Counted from the stretch's first letter, positions 1 through 7,543 are shown. The stretch: 8,763 nt of DNA from UBA5216 sp040081205 (GCA_040081205.1 JBEBHE010000203.1:1-8763), one strand, 5' to 3'. Translations and numbers: made by a program. Notes: generated by a model from the sequence alone, not told the origin.

Positions 1-1543
1 CGCCTTCTTCTTTCTCCTGTGCTTTCTTCTCCGCCTCGTCTTCCAGTTTGCCGAGTTCGAGCCGGCCTTTCGCCACCGATTGCAACGGCTTGCCTTCAAA
101 CTCGGTGAGATGCTGGCTCACCCATTCATCGACACGCTCGCACATCAGCAGCACTTCCACGCCCTTCTTGCGGAACACTTCGAGGTGCGGGCTGTTTTTG
201 GCCGCGGCGAAAGTCTCGGCGGTGACGAAGTAGATTTTTTCCTGTTCCGGCTTCATGCGCGACACGTAATCCGCGAGCGACACATCCTGCGCATCGGTAT
301 CGGTGTGCGTGGAGGCAAAGCGCAGCACTTTCGCGATGCGCTCCCGGTTGCCGTGATCTTCGACCACGCCTTCCTTGATGACTTTGCCGAATTCTTTCCA
401 CAAGGTCGCGAATTTCTCTTTGTGATTTTCCGCAAGGTCTTCGATCATCGACAGCACGCGCTTGACGTTGCCGGCACGCATGGCTTCGATGTCTTTGGAT
501 TCCTGAAGTATTTCGCGCGACACATTCAGCGGCAAATCGGCAGAATCAATCACGCCGCGCACAAAGCGCAGATACACCGGAAGCAGTTGTTCGGCGTCAT
601 CCATGATAAATACGCGGCGCACATAGAGCTTGATGCCGCGGCGGTGCTCACGATCCCACAGATCAAACGGCGCGCGCGCCGGGATATACAGCAGTTGCGT
701 GTATTCCTTGCGCCCCTCGACCCGGTTGTGCGAGTACGCGAGCGGTGCCTCGAAATCATGCGCCACGTGCTTGTAAAACTCGTGGTATTGCTCCTCGGTG
801 ATCTCGCTCTTCGGGCGCGCCCACAGCGCGCTTGCCTGATTGACGGTTTCGTCCTTGCCGGTGGTGCGATAGACGCTGTTGTCTTTATCCCATTCCTCTT
901 CCTGCATCAGGATGGGCAGCGTGATGTGATCGGAATACTTGCGGACGATACCGCGCAGCCGGTTGCCGTTGGCAAGATCATCTTCGCCGTCACGCAGATG
1001 CAGTGTGACTTCGGTACCGCGCGATTCTTTTTCTGCGGCTTCGAGCGTGTACTCGCCGCCGCCGTCGGATTCCCAACGCACGCCGCTTGCGGCAGGCTGC
1101 GCTGCACGTCGCGTCACCACCGTCACTTTGTCAGCCACCACAAAAGCCGAATAGAAACCCACGCCGAACTGGCCGATCAAGTTGGCGTCTTTCGCCTGAT
1201 CACCCGTGAGCCTGTTCAGAAACTCGCGCGTGCCGGATTTAGCAATCGTGCCGATATTCGCGATGACTTCATCGCGCGACATACCGATGCCGTTGTCGCT
1301 GATGGTGATGGTGCGTGCCTTGGGGTCGAACGCCACGCGTATCTTCAACTCGGCGTCGTTCTCGAACAGCGACTTGTCGGTCAACGCTTCGAAGCGCAGT
1401 TTGTCCGCCGCATCGGAGGCATTGGAAATCAGTTCGCGCAGGAAGATCTCCTTGTTGCTGTACAAGGAGTGGATCATCAGGTTGAGCAGTTGTTTGACTT
1501 CAGCCTGGAAGCCGTGCGTTTCTTTAGTAGTGGTGGTAGTCAT
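1..1543 (-). CDS. htpG: HtpG, Hsp90-family molecular chaperone (C-terminus outside window)
   Basis: Cytosolic ATP-dependent chaperone of the Hsp90 family. The frame is open from the ATG at 1543 to the left edge, giving 514 codons of a protein usually about 620-640 residues long, so nearly all of the C-terminal dimerisation domain lies outside. The GHKL ATPase domain is clear: RELISNASDA at about residues 36-45 (catalytic Glu37, Mg-binding Asn41), DNGIGM at 83-88 and the lid segment GQFGVGFYSAF at 124-134. The middle domain follows, with YIPARAPFDLW, RRVFIMDD and LPLNVSREILQ recognisable. The start, MTTTTTKETHGFQAEVKQLL, matches the family N-terminus. Only a weak ribosome-binding site (TGGA) precedes it. 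It has its own heat-shock promoter (separate entry), so it is probably expressed independently of the transporter gene upstream. No frameshift or internal stop was seen. Confidence 0.97.
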   Translation of the reverse strand, partial: MTTTTTKETHGFQAEVKQLLNLMIHSLYSNKEIFLRELISNASDAADKLRFEALTDKSLFENDAELKIRVAFDPKARTITISDNGIGMSRDEVIANIGTIAKSGTREFLNRLTGDQAKDANLIGQFGVGFYSAFVVADKVTVVTRRAAQPAASGVRWESDGGGEYTLEAAEKESRGTEVTLHLRDGEDDLANGNRLRGIVRKYSDHITLPILMQEEEWDKDNSVYRTTGKDETVNQASALWARPKSEITEEQYHEFYKHVAHDFEAPLAYSHNRVEGRKEYTQLLYIPARAPFDLWDREHRRGIKLYVRRVFIMDDAEQLLPVYLRFVRGVIDSADLPLNVSREILQESKDIEAMRAGNVKRVLSMIEDLAENHKEKFATLWKEFGKVIKEGVVEDHGNRERIAKVLRFASTHTDTDAQDVSLADYVSRMKPEQEKIYFVTAETFAAAKNSPHLEVFRKKGVEVLLMCERVDEWVSQHLTEFEGKPLQSVAKGRLELGKLEDEAEKKAQEKEEG

Positions 1544-1595
1544 GTGTAATATCCAATTATTTCAATTAAAACAAATACTTATATAATTTAGAACT

Positions 1596-1623
1596 AAATG
1601 AGGGCGGTTCGCCCAATTTCAAG
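1596..1623 (-). promoter_or_regulatory. sigma-32 (RpoH) heat-shock promoter of htpG
   Basis: Read on the minus strand, CTTGAAA (1617-1623) is followed after exactly 13 bases by CCTCATTT (1596-1603). The enterobacterial sigma-32 consensus is CTTGAAA, about 13-15 bases, then CCCCATNT, so the -35 is perfect and the -10 matches at every specified base but one. Transcription would start near 1589 and give an AT-rich leader of about 45 bases before the htpG ATG. The match, the position and the identity of the gene agree. The start site itself is inferred. Confidence 0.8.
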
Positions 1624-1634
1624 CGCCGCCCTCA
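1599..1634. repeat. 9-bp perfect inverted repeat overlapping the htpG promoter
   Basis: TGAGGGCGG (1599-1607) and CCGCCCTCA (1626-1634) are perfect inverted arms separated by 18 bases. The left arm covers part of the sigma-32 -10 element and the right arm lies just beyond the -35. The left arm can also pair locally (GGGCG at 1602-1606 with CGCCC at 1610-1614), so two alternative hairpins are possible in read-through RNA. There is no T-tract on either side, so a simple intrinsic terminator is unlikely. It is not the CIRCE sequence. It could be an operator or an RNA structure formed by read-through from the transporter gene. Confidence 0.55.
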
Positions 1635-1682
1635 CACTGCTTTGCATTCGACCTGCGGTTAAGTTTCGCCGGGCCGAAAAAA

Positions 1683-3056
1683 TTACCGCGCCTGCTGAGC
1701 CTCACGATTACGCGCGAACAACAACAGCACACCGCCGATCGCCAACACGCCCAAGCCCACCAGTGCATGCCCTTTGTGATACGTCAGGCTGGAATACAGC
1801 AGGTAGCCGCACATACACACAAAAATCGCCGGCAACACCGGATACAGCGGCACGCGGAAAGGCCGCGCCACCGCGGGCTCTTTGGAGCGCAACACAAACA
1901 GCGCTATGCCGACCAGCAGGAAAAAACCCCAGAAAACCGGCAGTGAGTATTCCACCAGCCCCTTAAAGCCAGCTTTCTGAAATGCCCCCAAACCCACCAG
2001 CGCCAACGCAATCACGCCCTGCACCACCATCGCGTTACGCGGCGAGCCGCTCGCTTCATGCCACTGGCCGATATAGTTGAAGATCGGCCAATCCTTGCCC
2101 AGCGCATAATTGGAACGCGCGCCGACAATGATCGAACCGTTCACTGACGTCAGCGCGGCAATGGCAATCATAATGGAGATGATTTTTTCACCGCCCGAAC
2201 CCCACACCGCCTTCAATAAATCAGCCGCAACCGCATCGGATCGCGCCATCGCGTGCAACCCGAGCCCCTTGAGGTAAGCGAACGTAATTAATACATAGAG
2301 TACCGCGACGACACTGATAGCAATCAGCAGTGCGCGCACCATGTTGCGCTCACGGTCACGGACTTCAGCCGATATATACGCAGCGTCGTTCCAGCCGCCA
2401 TAGGTGAACAGTACGAACAACATTGCTGTGCCCAGGCCAGCACCCAGATACCACGGCCCCCCAGCAGCACCCGCCACAACCACGGGCGCCGGCGGCGGTG
2501 GCGCAGCCAGAAACAACCCTGCGACGATAATCAGCAGCAGGCCGCCCACTTCCAGCACGGTGAACACGTTCTGTGTGACCTTTCCTTCGTGAATGCCGCG
2601 ATAGTTCACCACCGTCAGCACCAGCACTACCAGAGCTGCCCAGATCGCCGATGAATATTCACCAAGGCTAACTACACGCGACATATAGTCGCCAAAGAGA
2701 TACGCAAACACGGCGATCGAACCGGCAACGATCACCGTCATACGCGCCCAGCCATACAAAAATGCCAGTGAGCGGCCAAAAGCGCGTTGCAAAAAATAAT
2801 ATTCGCCGCCCGCCGACGGGAAAGCGGTCGCCAGCTCCGCGTAGCACAACGCGCCAATGATGGAGAACGCGCCGCCTGCGACCCACACGGCGATGATCAT
2901 GGTTTCATCGCCCATCGCGCCCGCCACAATCGCCGGCGTGCCAAAAACACCCGCGCCGACGATCAACCCCACAATCATGGTGCACGCATCGAATACGGAC
3001 AACGACGCTTTGGGTTGCGCACCCGCGACTGTACCGGCGCTTTGACTGTCGCTCAT
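1683..3056 (-). CDS. APC-superfamily amino acid/polyamine-type transporter
   Basis: Inner-membrane secondary transporter of 457 residues, a normal length for 12-helix APC permeases. The N-terminal GLIVGAGVFGTP (residues about 30-41) is the helix-1 unwound substrate-binding motif of the family. CYAELATAFPSAGGEYYF after helix 2 and the FTYGGWNDAAYISAEVRDRERNMVRAL segment around helix 6 and the following loop resemble the L-type (LAT/SteT-like) branch. The substrate cannot be read from the sequence: amino acids, polyamines or related amines are the candidates. I placed the start at MSDSQSAG because the frame extends 44 codons further upstream only by overlapping methyltransferase A with an Arg-rich stretch unlike a permease N-terminus. 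This ATG lies one base after the stop of A (TAA-T-ATG), so the two are translationally linked. A G-rich stretch (GGGCGGGA) serves as a weak ribosome-binding site. It is the last gene of the run, and no canonical terminator follows. Confidence 0.9.
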   Translation of the reverse strand: MSDSQSAGTVAGAQPKASLSVFDACTMIVGLIVGAGVFGTPAIVAGAMGDETMIIAVWVAGGAFSIIGALCYAELATAFPSAGGEYYFLQRAFGRSLAFLYGWARMTVIVAGSIAVFAYLFGDYMSRVVSLGEYSSAIWAALVVLVLTVVNYRGIHEGKVTQNVFTVLEVGGLLLIIVAGLFLAAPPPPAPVVVAGAAGGPWYLGAGLGTAMLFVLFTYGGWNDAAYISAEVRDRERNMVRALLIAISVVAVLYVLITFAYLKGLGLHAMARSDAVAADLLKAVWGSGGEKIISIMIAIAALTSVNGSIIVGARSNYALGKDWPIFNYIGQWHEASGSPRNAMVVQGVIALALVGLGAFQKAGFKGLVEYSLPVFWGFFLLVGIALFVLRSKEPAVARPFRVPLYPVLPAIFVCMCGYLLYSSLTYHKGHALVGLGVLAIGGVLLLFARNREAQQAR

Positions 3057-3057
3057 A

Positions 3058-3972
3058 TTATTTCCCGCCCGGTTCGTCTTGCGCGCGCACCAGTTCACCA
3101 CGCTTGATGCGTTTGGCAGTCCACGCCGCCTGACGCGCCGTAGCCCCCTCGCCGATGCGCACCGTGCCGGTAATCGTTTCGCCTGCAAGCTGCCCCTGAA
3201 ATTCGTGGCGCTCGATTTTCTGCCCGCTCTTGCCGGTCAGTGAAAACTTGACCTGCTCGCCGGTCATTTTCCCGCGCATCTCGCCGATGACACCGCCCGC
3301 ACGCGCATCACCGTCAATGTTCTGGAAAAACTGTTCCATGTCGAATTCATACGGCACATCCTTGCCGCCTACGTTGACCGTCGACTGCCATTTCCCGGCC
3401 ACCACCGCCGGTACCACCCAATGGTAGATGTAGCTTATACCGGGATTGCCCACCTTCTTTTCGGGAACAATCAACGTTTTCTGCTCGTCCGGATACCAGT
3501 CACCCATGCTGTAGTCGTGCGCCACGACGCGCGTGCCGGGCTTCAATCGCAAAATTTTCGAACGCAGCTTGAGATTCATCTCCGGCAGCAAGTAGGTGGA
3601 AATCACTGTGGCTGCGGAAAAATCCGTTTCAAAAAGATTCTGTTCACGGAAAGTCACGCGATCAGCCACGTTTTCCTTGCGCGCATTCTCGTTGGCTATT
3701 TTGAGTAGATAGGTATCCAGGTCAACACCCAGCGCCTTGGCGCCATGTTTTTTGGCGGCAGTGATGACAAAGCGACCGTCGCCGGAACCCAGATCGATCA
3801 GGTAATCCGCTTTGGTCACCTTGGCCATTGCCAGCATTTCATCCACAACGATTTGCGGCGTCGGCACATACACCACATCGCCTACACCGGTTTGCGCCCA
3901 AGACGGTGACGCTGCAGCCAGCGCCGACGCAACCACGATTGCCCCTATCCACATCTGCTTCAGTAATTTCAT
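3058..3972 (-). CDS. exported class I SAM-dependent methyltransferase-like protein, paralog A
   Basis: 304 residues. A basic N-terminus (MKLLKQ), a hydrophobic stretch and a likely cleavage site SPSWA|QT near residue 26 form a Sec signal peptide. The Rossmann methyltransferase core follows: YVPTP at 35-39, DLGSGDGR SAM loop at 60-67, VDLD at 83-86 (acidic ribose-binding position), QNLF where the other paralogs mostly have DLF, and VVAHDYSMGDW further on. The last 100 or so residues are a beta-rich region with FFQNIDG, GEQVKF, EFQGQLAG, ITGTV and a W-T-A-K-R ending. The ATG has the second strong ribosome-binding site of the operon (AAGGAG, 5 bases before the start), fitting independent initiation after the 53-bp gap to B. 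It is linked to the transporter gene by a one-base gap. The target is unknown. Compared with the others it has a longer insertion after GDW and a charged C-terminal tail. Confidence 0.85.
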   Translation of the reverse strand: MKLLKQMWIGAIVVASALAAASPSWAQTGVGDVVYVPTPQIVVDEMLAMAKVTKADYLIDLGSGDGRFVITAAKKHGAKALGVDLDTYLLKIANENARKENVADRVTFREQNLFETDFSAATVISTYLLPEMNLKLRSKILRLKPGTRVVAHDYSMGDWYPDEQKTLIVPEKKVGNPGISYIYHWVVPAVVAGKWQSTVNVGGKDVPYEFDMEQFFQNIDGDARAGGVIGEMRGKMTGEQVKFSLTGKSGQKIERHEFQGQLAGETITGTVRIGEGATARQAAWTAKRIKRGELVRAQDEPGGK

Positions 3973-3987
3973 TGCTGCTCCTTGGTC

Positions 3988-4011
3988 AAAAATAATGCGG
4001 CTACCCGCCGC
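3988..4011 (-). terminator. possible attenuator or weak intrinsic terminator between paralogs B and A
   Basis: On the minus strand GCGGC-GGGTA-GCCGC (3997-4011) forms a 5-bp all-GC stem with a 5-base loop and is followed directly by ATTATTTTT (3988-3996). This is the layout of a rho-independent terminator, but the stem is short and the T-tract is interrupted. It lies in the only real gap inside the seven-gene run, just before the strong ribosome-binding site of A. Partial termination would lower expression of A and the transporter relative to F-B. This role is inferred. Confidence 0.4.
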
Positions 4012-4013
4012 TG

Positions 4014-4022
4014 TATTGCAAT
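4014..4022. repeat. TATTGCAAT copy in the B-A gap
   Basis: TATTGCAAT, containing the 8-bp palindrome ATTGCAAT, lies between the stop of B and the hairpin. The same nonamer occurs at 8536-8544 upstream of the operon. In both places a GC-rich potential hairpin follows on the minus strand. It may be a regulator binding site, but a nine-base match in AT-biased spacer DNA can arise by chance. Confidence 0.3.
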
Positions 4023-4025
4023 CAC

Positions 4026-4895
4026 TTAAATGTCAGTAATCAATCGGCCACGGCTGCTGCGCGTCGCCCGCCAAGGCGTTTGCACACCCTCCACCATCAC
4101 GCGGCCTTCAATGGCGTCGCCCATTAGACGGCCGCTGAATTCCTGACGTACCGCGCGGCCATCTTGTGCTGCAAGAACCGTGAAACTAACGCTCTCGCCA
4201 CGCACACGCGCATCCCGCACTTGCAGACCCCTTCCGCCAACTTGCACATTGCCGGAGATCACCTGGAACGTCTGATCGAAAGTTGCATCGTAATCCACAT
4301 TACCCGGCAGTTGCCAGCGCCAGCGCCCTGAAGCGTCCGCAGGCACGATCCACAAAAAAATCTCGCTCGATGGCGGACCGTAGGATTTATCCGGCACTTC
4401 AACAGAAAGTCTCTCATCGGGATTCCACTTCCCCATATCGAAATCGTGGGAGACCAGACGCGTTCCGGGTTTCAACTGGAACAGTGATGGCCGCAAACGC
4501 AGATTCACCGAATTGAATAAATACATCGAGATGACCGTCGCTTTGCTCAAGTCGGTATCAAACAAATTGCGCGTATAAAACGCGGCGCGATCCGTAACGC
4601 CTTCGCGCTCGGCATTGCGCCGTGCGGTGCGCACCAAATTGTCGTCAAGATCGACACCGAAGCCGCGCGTGCCGATTCTTTTGGCGGCGGTGGTCACAAT
4701 ACGCCCGTCTCCCGAACCCAGGTCGATCAGAAAATCATTTGGCCCAACCGCCGCGAGTTTCAGCATCGCTTCAACCACGTTCCATGGCGTCGGCACATAC
4801 GGCACGTCGGCAGAGCGCACCGGGGCCGCCCACAACCACAGCGCCAGCGATACCGTTGTCAGTGCCTGCACGGCAGGGCGCGCAGCAGGCATCAT
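4026..4895 (-). CDS. exported class I SAM-dependent methyltransferase-like protein, paralog B
   Basis: 289 residues from the chosen start. The signal peptide has a short basic N-region (MMPAAR), a hydrophobic core and a likely cut at PVRSA|DV (residue 29). The core carries YVPTP at 33-37, DLGSGDGR at 58-65, VDLD at 81-84, RNLF, ATVISMYLF, LKPGTRLVSHDFDMGKW, then the beta-rich tail (WRWQLPG, TFQVISG, GESVSF, EFSGRLMGD, IEGRV, W-R-A-T-R). An in-frame ATG at 4925 would overlap C by 34 bases and put ten polar residues before the signal peptide. The ATG at 4895 instead forms an ATGA overlap with the stop of C, typical of coupled translation, so I prefer it. Where most paralogs have the tripeptide LLP it has LFN. 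It ends with a TAA at 4026 before the 53-bp gap. Confidence 0.85.
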   Translation of the reverse strand: MMPAARPAVQALTTVSLALWLWAAPVRSADVPYVPTPWNVVEAMLKLAAVGPNDFLIDLGSGDGRIVTTAAKRIGTRGFGVDLDDNLVRTARRNAEREGVTDRAAFYTRNLFDTDLSKATVISMYLFNSVNLRLRPSLFQLKPGTRLVSHDFDMGKWNPDERLSVEVPDKSYGPPSSEIFLWIVPADASGRWRWQLPGNVDYDATFDQTFQVISGNVQVGGRGLQVRDARVRGESVSFTVLAAQDGRAVRQEFSGRLMGDAIEGRVMVEGVQTPWRATRSSRGRLITDI

Positions 4896-5776
4896 GGGGC
4901 CGTTCCCGTTCGCGTCGCACGCCATTTATGCCGCGTCTGCACATTTCCGACACCGCGGCGAAACTCGCCTTCCATCACACCGTCTCGCACCACGCCTTCA
5001 AAATACATATTCGCTTCGTTCTCGCGGTCGGTGTTATCGACCAGGACGAAACTGACGCGGTCGCCGCGCAGCGATGCCTGCCACAGACCCGCGGGCGGAC
5101 GATCCGCCACGCGCACCACGCCATCGATTTCCTGATGCTTTTGGCGGATATCCATATCCCACGTCTGGGCACCTGCGGGCAGCGGCAATTGCAAGCGCCA
5201 GCGACCCTGTATTTTCGCCGGCACGATCCACAGCATCACATTCTTGCGGATGGTGACTTTGACATCGGGTTGCCAGTCACCGAGATCAAAATCGTGCGCG
5301 ACAATGCGCGTGCCGGGTTTCAACGCAAGCAACGACGGCCGCAGACGCATGTTCACGCCCGGCAGCAGATACATGGTAATCACACTCGCTTTGGAAAAAT
5401 CGGTCTTGAACAAATCCTGCCGCAGAAACTGCACACGCTCGGTGACGTTAGCCGCGCGCGCATTCTCTTCACTCTGCGCAATCAGGCTCTCATCGAGATC
5501 CACGCCGGTGCCGCGCGCGCCGAATTTGTGCGCTGCCGTGATGAGGATGCGCCCATCGCCCGATCCCAGGTCCATCACAAAATCATCTTTCGTCACGTTC
5601 GCCAGACGCAGCATTTCATCGACCACCACTTGCGGCGACGGCACAAACGGCACTTCATACGGCCATTGCGCATGGCTCGCCGGAGCCGCGAGTGCGCCTG
5701 ACAACAGGCATAACCGCATGAACAGTACTATTGAATTTATATTTAAAAACATATACTTAAGTAATTTTACCATCAT
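4892..5776 (-). CDS. exported class I SAM-dependent methyltransferase-like protein, paralog C
   Basis: 294 residues. The N-region is unusually long: MMVKLLKYMFLNINSIVLF, then a hydrophobic stretch to a likely cut at PASHA|QW (residue 36). Its first 60 or so bases are strikingly AT-rich against the surrounding DNA. A later Met (residue 20) is possible but would leave only about 17 residues of signal peptide. KLLKYM also matches KLLKQM at the start of paralog A in both protein and codons, so the long start is favoured. The start lies 5 bases after the stop of D. The core has FVPSP at 43-47, DLGSGDGR at 69-76, VDLD, RQDLF, ASVITMYLLPGVNMRLRP, VAHDFDLGDW. The linker after GDWQPD is shorter than in A, B, E and F, a feature shared with D. 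The C-terminal extension has QEIDG, GDRVSF, YFEGVV, MEGEF and W-R-A-T-R. Confidence 0.85.
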   Translation of the reverse strand: MMVKLLKYMFLNINSIVLFMRLCLLSGALAAPASHAQWPYEVPFVPSPQVVVDEMLRLANVTKDDFVMDLGSGDGRILITAAHKFGARGTGVDLDESLIAQSEENARAANVTERVQFLRQDLFKTDFSKASVITMYLLPGVNMRLRPSLLALKPGTRIVAHDFDLGDWQPDVKVTIRKNVMLWIVPAKIQGRWRLQLPLPAGAQTWDMDIRQKHQEIDGVVRVADRPPAGLWQASLRGDRVSFVLVDNTDRENEANMYFEGVVRDGVMEGEFRRGVGNVQTRHKWRATRTGTAP

Positions 5777-5781
5777 TTAGC

Positions 5782-6624
5782 TCAAGGCAGTGAAGCCGCC
5801 GCCGCAGCACGTTGTGCGCGCCAGCGCTGCTCCATCAATTGGGGGCCGCTGCCGTACCGTACCACGCCTTCCATGCCATCGCCACGCACATCCCCTTCAA
5901 AGCGGTAGCTCACGTCATCTTCAACCAGCACAAAGCGCACACGCTCGCCCGACACACGCGCTTCAAACGCCGGCAAAAATCCGCCTTGCACACGCACGCC
6001 GCCGCGCACTTCCTGATAACGCTGCTGTAGATCCAGTACGAATTCCCGGCCTTTGGTTATCGGCGCTTCCAGCCGCCATGCACCAGCAACCTTGGCCGGT
6101 ACGATGTACAACAGGTAACTCTTTGAAATTTGCACCTTGCGATCCGGCTGCCACTCAGCAAAACCATAGTCGTGCGCCACGATACGCGTGCCCGGCCTGA
6201 GTTCCGCCAGCAGCTTGGGCTCCAGTTTGTTCACCAGCGACGTCAGCAAATACATGGTAACCACGGTTGCCGCGCGCAAGTCCGCGGCAAAAATATCGCT
6301 GTGGCGAAATTCCACGCGCTCGCCCACCCCGGCGCGACGTGCGTTCTCCGTGCTCTCGCGCACCAGTGCCGCATCGAGCTCTATGCCGATGCCGCGCGCG
6401 CCGTAATCGTGTGCCGCCGCGATCACAATGCGCCCGTCGCCGGAGCCCAGATCAAATACCACATCCTGCGGCGTCACATTGGCGAGCCGCAACATTTCAT
6501 CGACATTACCGCGCGTCGAGGGAATATAAGGTGTCGGCACATCCAGCGACGCTGCGCTTGCGGAGGCTGCGGCAAACAGCGCCATCGCAAGCCGCACTAT
6601 CGGCGCGAAGCAGCGTACTCGCAC
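5782..6624 (-). CDS. exported class I SAM-dependent methyltransferase-like protein, paralog D (most divergent)
   Basis: 280 residues, the shortest of the six. The start is GTG at 6624, supported by GAGG seven bases upstream, which overlaps the end of E (E stops four bases before this start). Signal peptide MRVRCFAPIVR plus a hydrophobic stretch, likely cut at SASA|AS near residue 24. The core has YIPST at 33-37, DLGSGDGR at 58-65 and IELD at 81-84, where the other paralogs have VDLD, VDLN or VDIN. It continues with SDIF, ATVVTMYLL, LRPGTRIVAHDYGFAEW. NVDEML replaces the VVDEML-type segment, and TSLVNKLEPKL replaces the LPxVNLxLRPxL pattern. These differences bring it closer to ordinary family members, so it may resemble the ancestral copy. 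The C-terminal extension is present (QEVRG, GERVRF, FEGDV, MEGVV, W-R-A-Q-R) but lacks several loop residues. Confidence 0.84.
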   Translation of the reverse strand: MRVRCFAPIVRLAMALFAAASASAASLDVPTPYIPSTRGNVDEMLRLANVTPQDVVFDLGSGDGRIVIAAAHDYGARGIGIELDAALVRESTENARRAGVGERVEFRHSDIFAADLRAATVVTMYLLTSLVNKLEPKLLAELRPGTRIVAHDYGFAEWQPDRKVQISKSYLLYIVPAKVAGAWRLEAPITKGREFVLDLQQRYQEVRGGVRVQGGFLPAFEARVSGERVRFVLVEDDVSYRFEGDVRGDGMEGVVRYGSGPQLMEQRWRAQRAAAAASLP

Positions 6625-6628
6625 CCGG

Positions 6629-7543
6629 TTACCTCGCCATCACGCCGGGTTTAAGATCCGTCATGCGCGCTTCACGCAATTCGGTGCGGGTGGCGTTCCA
6701 CGCCTCTGCTGCGCCGGAACCATTGTTACGGTCGCGGCGCATCTCACCGGTAATCGCGTTATTCGTGACCTTGCCCTTGAACTCGAAGCGCACCGGCTTG
6801 CCGCCTTCTTGCAGCGTGGCCGCAAAGCTGACTTGTTCGCCGGTCAACACGGCGTTTTCAATTTTGGCGTTGCGTCCTGCCAGGCTCATCGTGCCGGAAA
6901 TTTTCTGGAACGCCTGGTCCAGCTGTAATTCGTACCACTGTCCGGCGCCTGCGCCCGCGCCTTGCCACACCCACTTGCCCGCAACCTGTGTGGGCACCAC
7001 CCAGAACATCACTTTGCTCTTTTGATCACGTCCGACCGGTTTGCCCGGTGCATCCATCACGATTTCGACATCCGGTGGCCATTCGCCAAAACCGTAGTCG
7101 TGAGACACCAGACGCGTACCGGGCTTTAATTCGAGTATCCGTGACCGTACCATCAGATTGACTTCGGGCAGCAGATAAATGGTCAACACGTCCGCCTTCG
7201 AAATATCCGTTTCATGCAAATCGCGCTCATAGAACACCGCGCGGTTCGCCACGCCCGCTTTGGCGGCATTACGATTGGCCAACGTAACCAAATTCTTGTT
7301 CAGATCGACGCCGAAGCCGCGCGCACCGTATTTTTTTGCGGCGGTAATGATAAGCCGCCCGTCGCCGGAGCCGAGATCGATCAGATAGTCTTTCGATGTG
7401 ACCTTGGCCATTTCCAGCATTTTGTCGACCACCACCTGTGGCGTTTGAACATACGGTGTGTCGCCATAGTCCTGCGCTGCCGCCCATGCCGGCATGGTTG
7501 AACACAGCACCAGCACAAAAACTCTGAAAAGTATCGTTTGCAT
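6629..7543 (-). CDS. exported class I SAM-dependent methyltransferase-like protein, paralog E
   Basis: 304 residues. The ATG at 7543 shares its A with the TGA of F (TGATG junction) and has AGGTG about seven bases upstream. A TTG one codon earlier is less likely. Signal peptide MQTILFRVFVLVLCSTMPAWAAA, cut likely at AAA|QD (residue 23). The core has YVQTP at 31-35 (Gln replaces the usual Pro), DLGSGDGR at 56-63, VDLN at 79-82, RDLH instead of DLF, ADVLTIYLLPEVNLMVRS, LVSHDYGFGEW. The beta-rich tail has a Gly/Ala-rich loop (GAGAGAG), then FQKISG, GEQVSF, EFKGKV, ITGEM, W-N-A-T-R and a final basic stretch. Along the core it looks closest to A (ML-MAKVT, KDYLID, YLLPE-NL, RSRIL/RSKIL). The methyl acceptor is unknown. 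Confidence 0.85.
   Translation of the reverse strand: MQTILFRVFVLVLCSTMPAWAAAQDYGDTPYVQTPQVVVDKMLEMAKVTSKDYLIDLGSGDGRLIITAAKKYGARGFGVDLNKNLVTLANRNAAKAGVANRAVFYERDLHETDISKADVLTIYLLPEVNLMVRSRILELKPGTRLVSHDYGFGEWPPDVEIVMDAPGKPVGRDQKSKVMFWVVPTQVAGKWVWQGAGAGAGQWYELQLDQAFQKISGTMSLAGRNAKIENAVLTGEQVSFAATLQEGGKPVRFEFKGKVTNNAITGEMRRDRNNGSGAAEAWNATRTELREARMTDLKPGVMAR

Noticed and set aside
80..1549. Long plus-strand open frame of 489 codons
   Set aside because: It is the antisense of htpG. Its translation is rich in His, Arg and Phe with no recognisable family, while the minus strand gives a perfect Hsp90 sequence.
1599..1634. Inverted repeat as the intrinsic terminator of the APC gene
   Set aside because: No T-tract follows on the minus strand and the arms coincide with the htpG promoter. 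A regulatory or incidental role is likelier.
3057..3188. Upstream extension of the transporter by 44 codons
   Set aside because: It would overlap the end of paralog A in another frame and add an Arg-rich stretch not seen in APC permeases. The ATG at 3056 fits the operon spacing.
4622..5701. Plus-strand open frame of 359 codons across paralogs B and C
   Set aside because: It spans two well-supported minus-strand genes and their junction, and its product is low-complexity (His, Arg, Gln). It is a codon-bias shadow.
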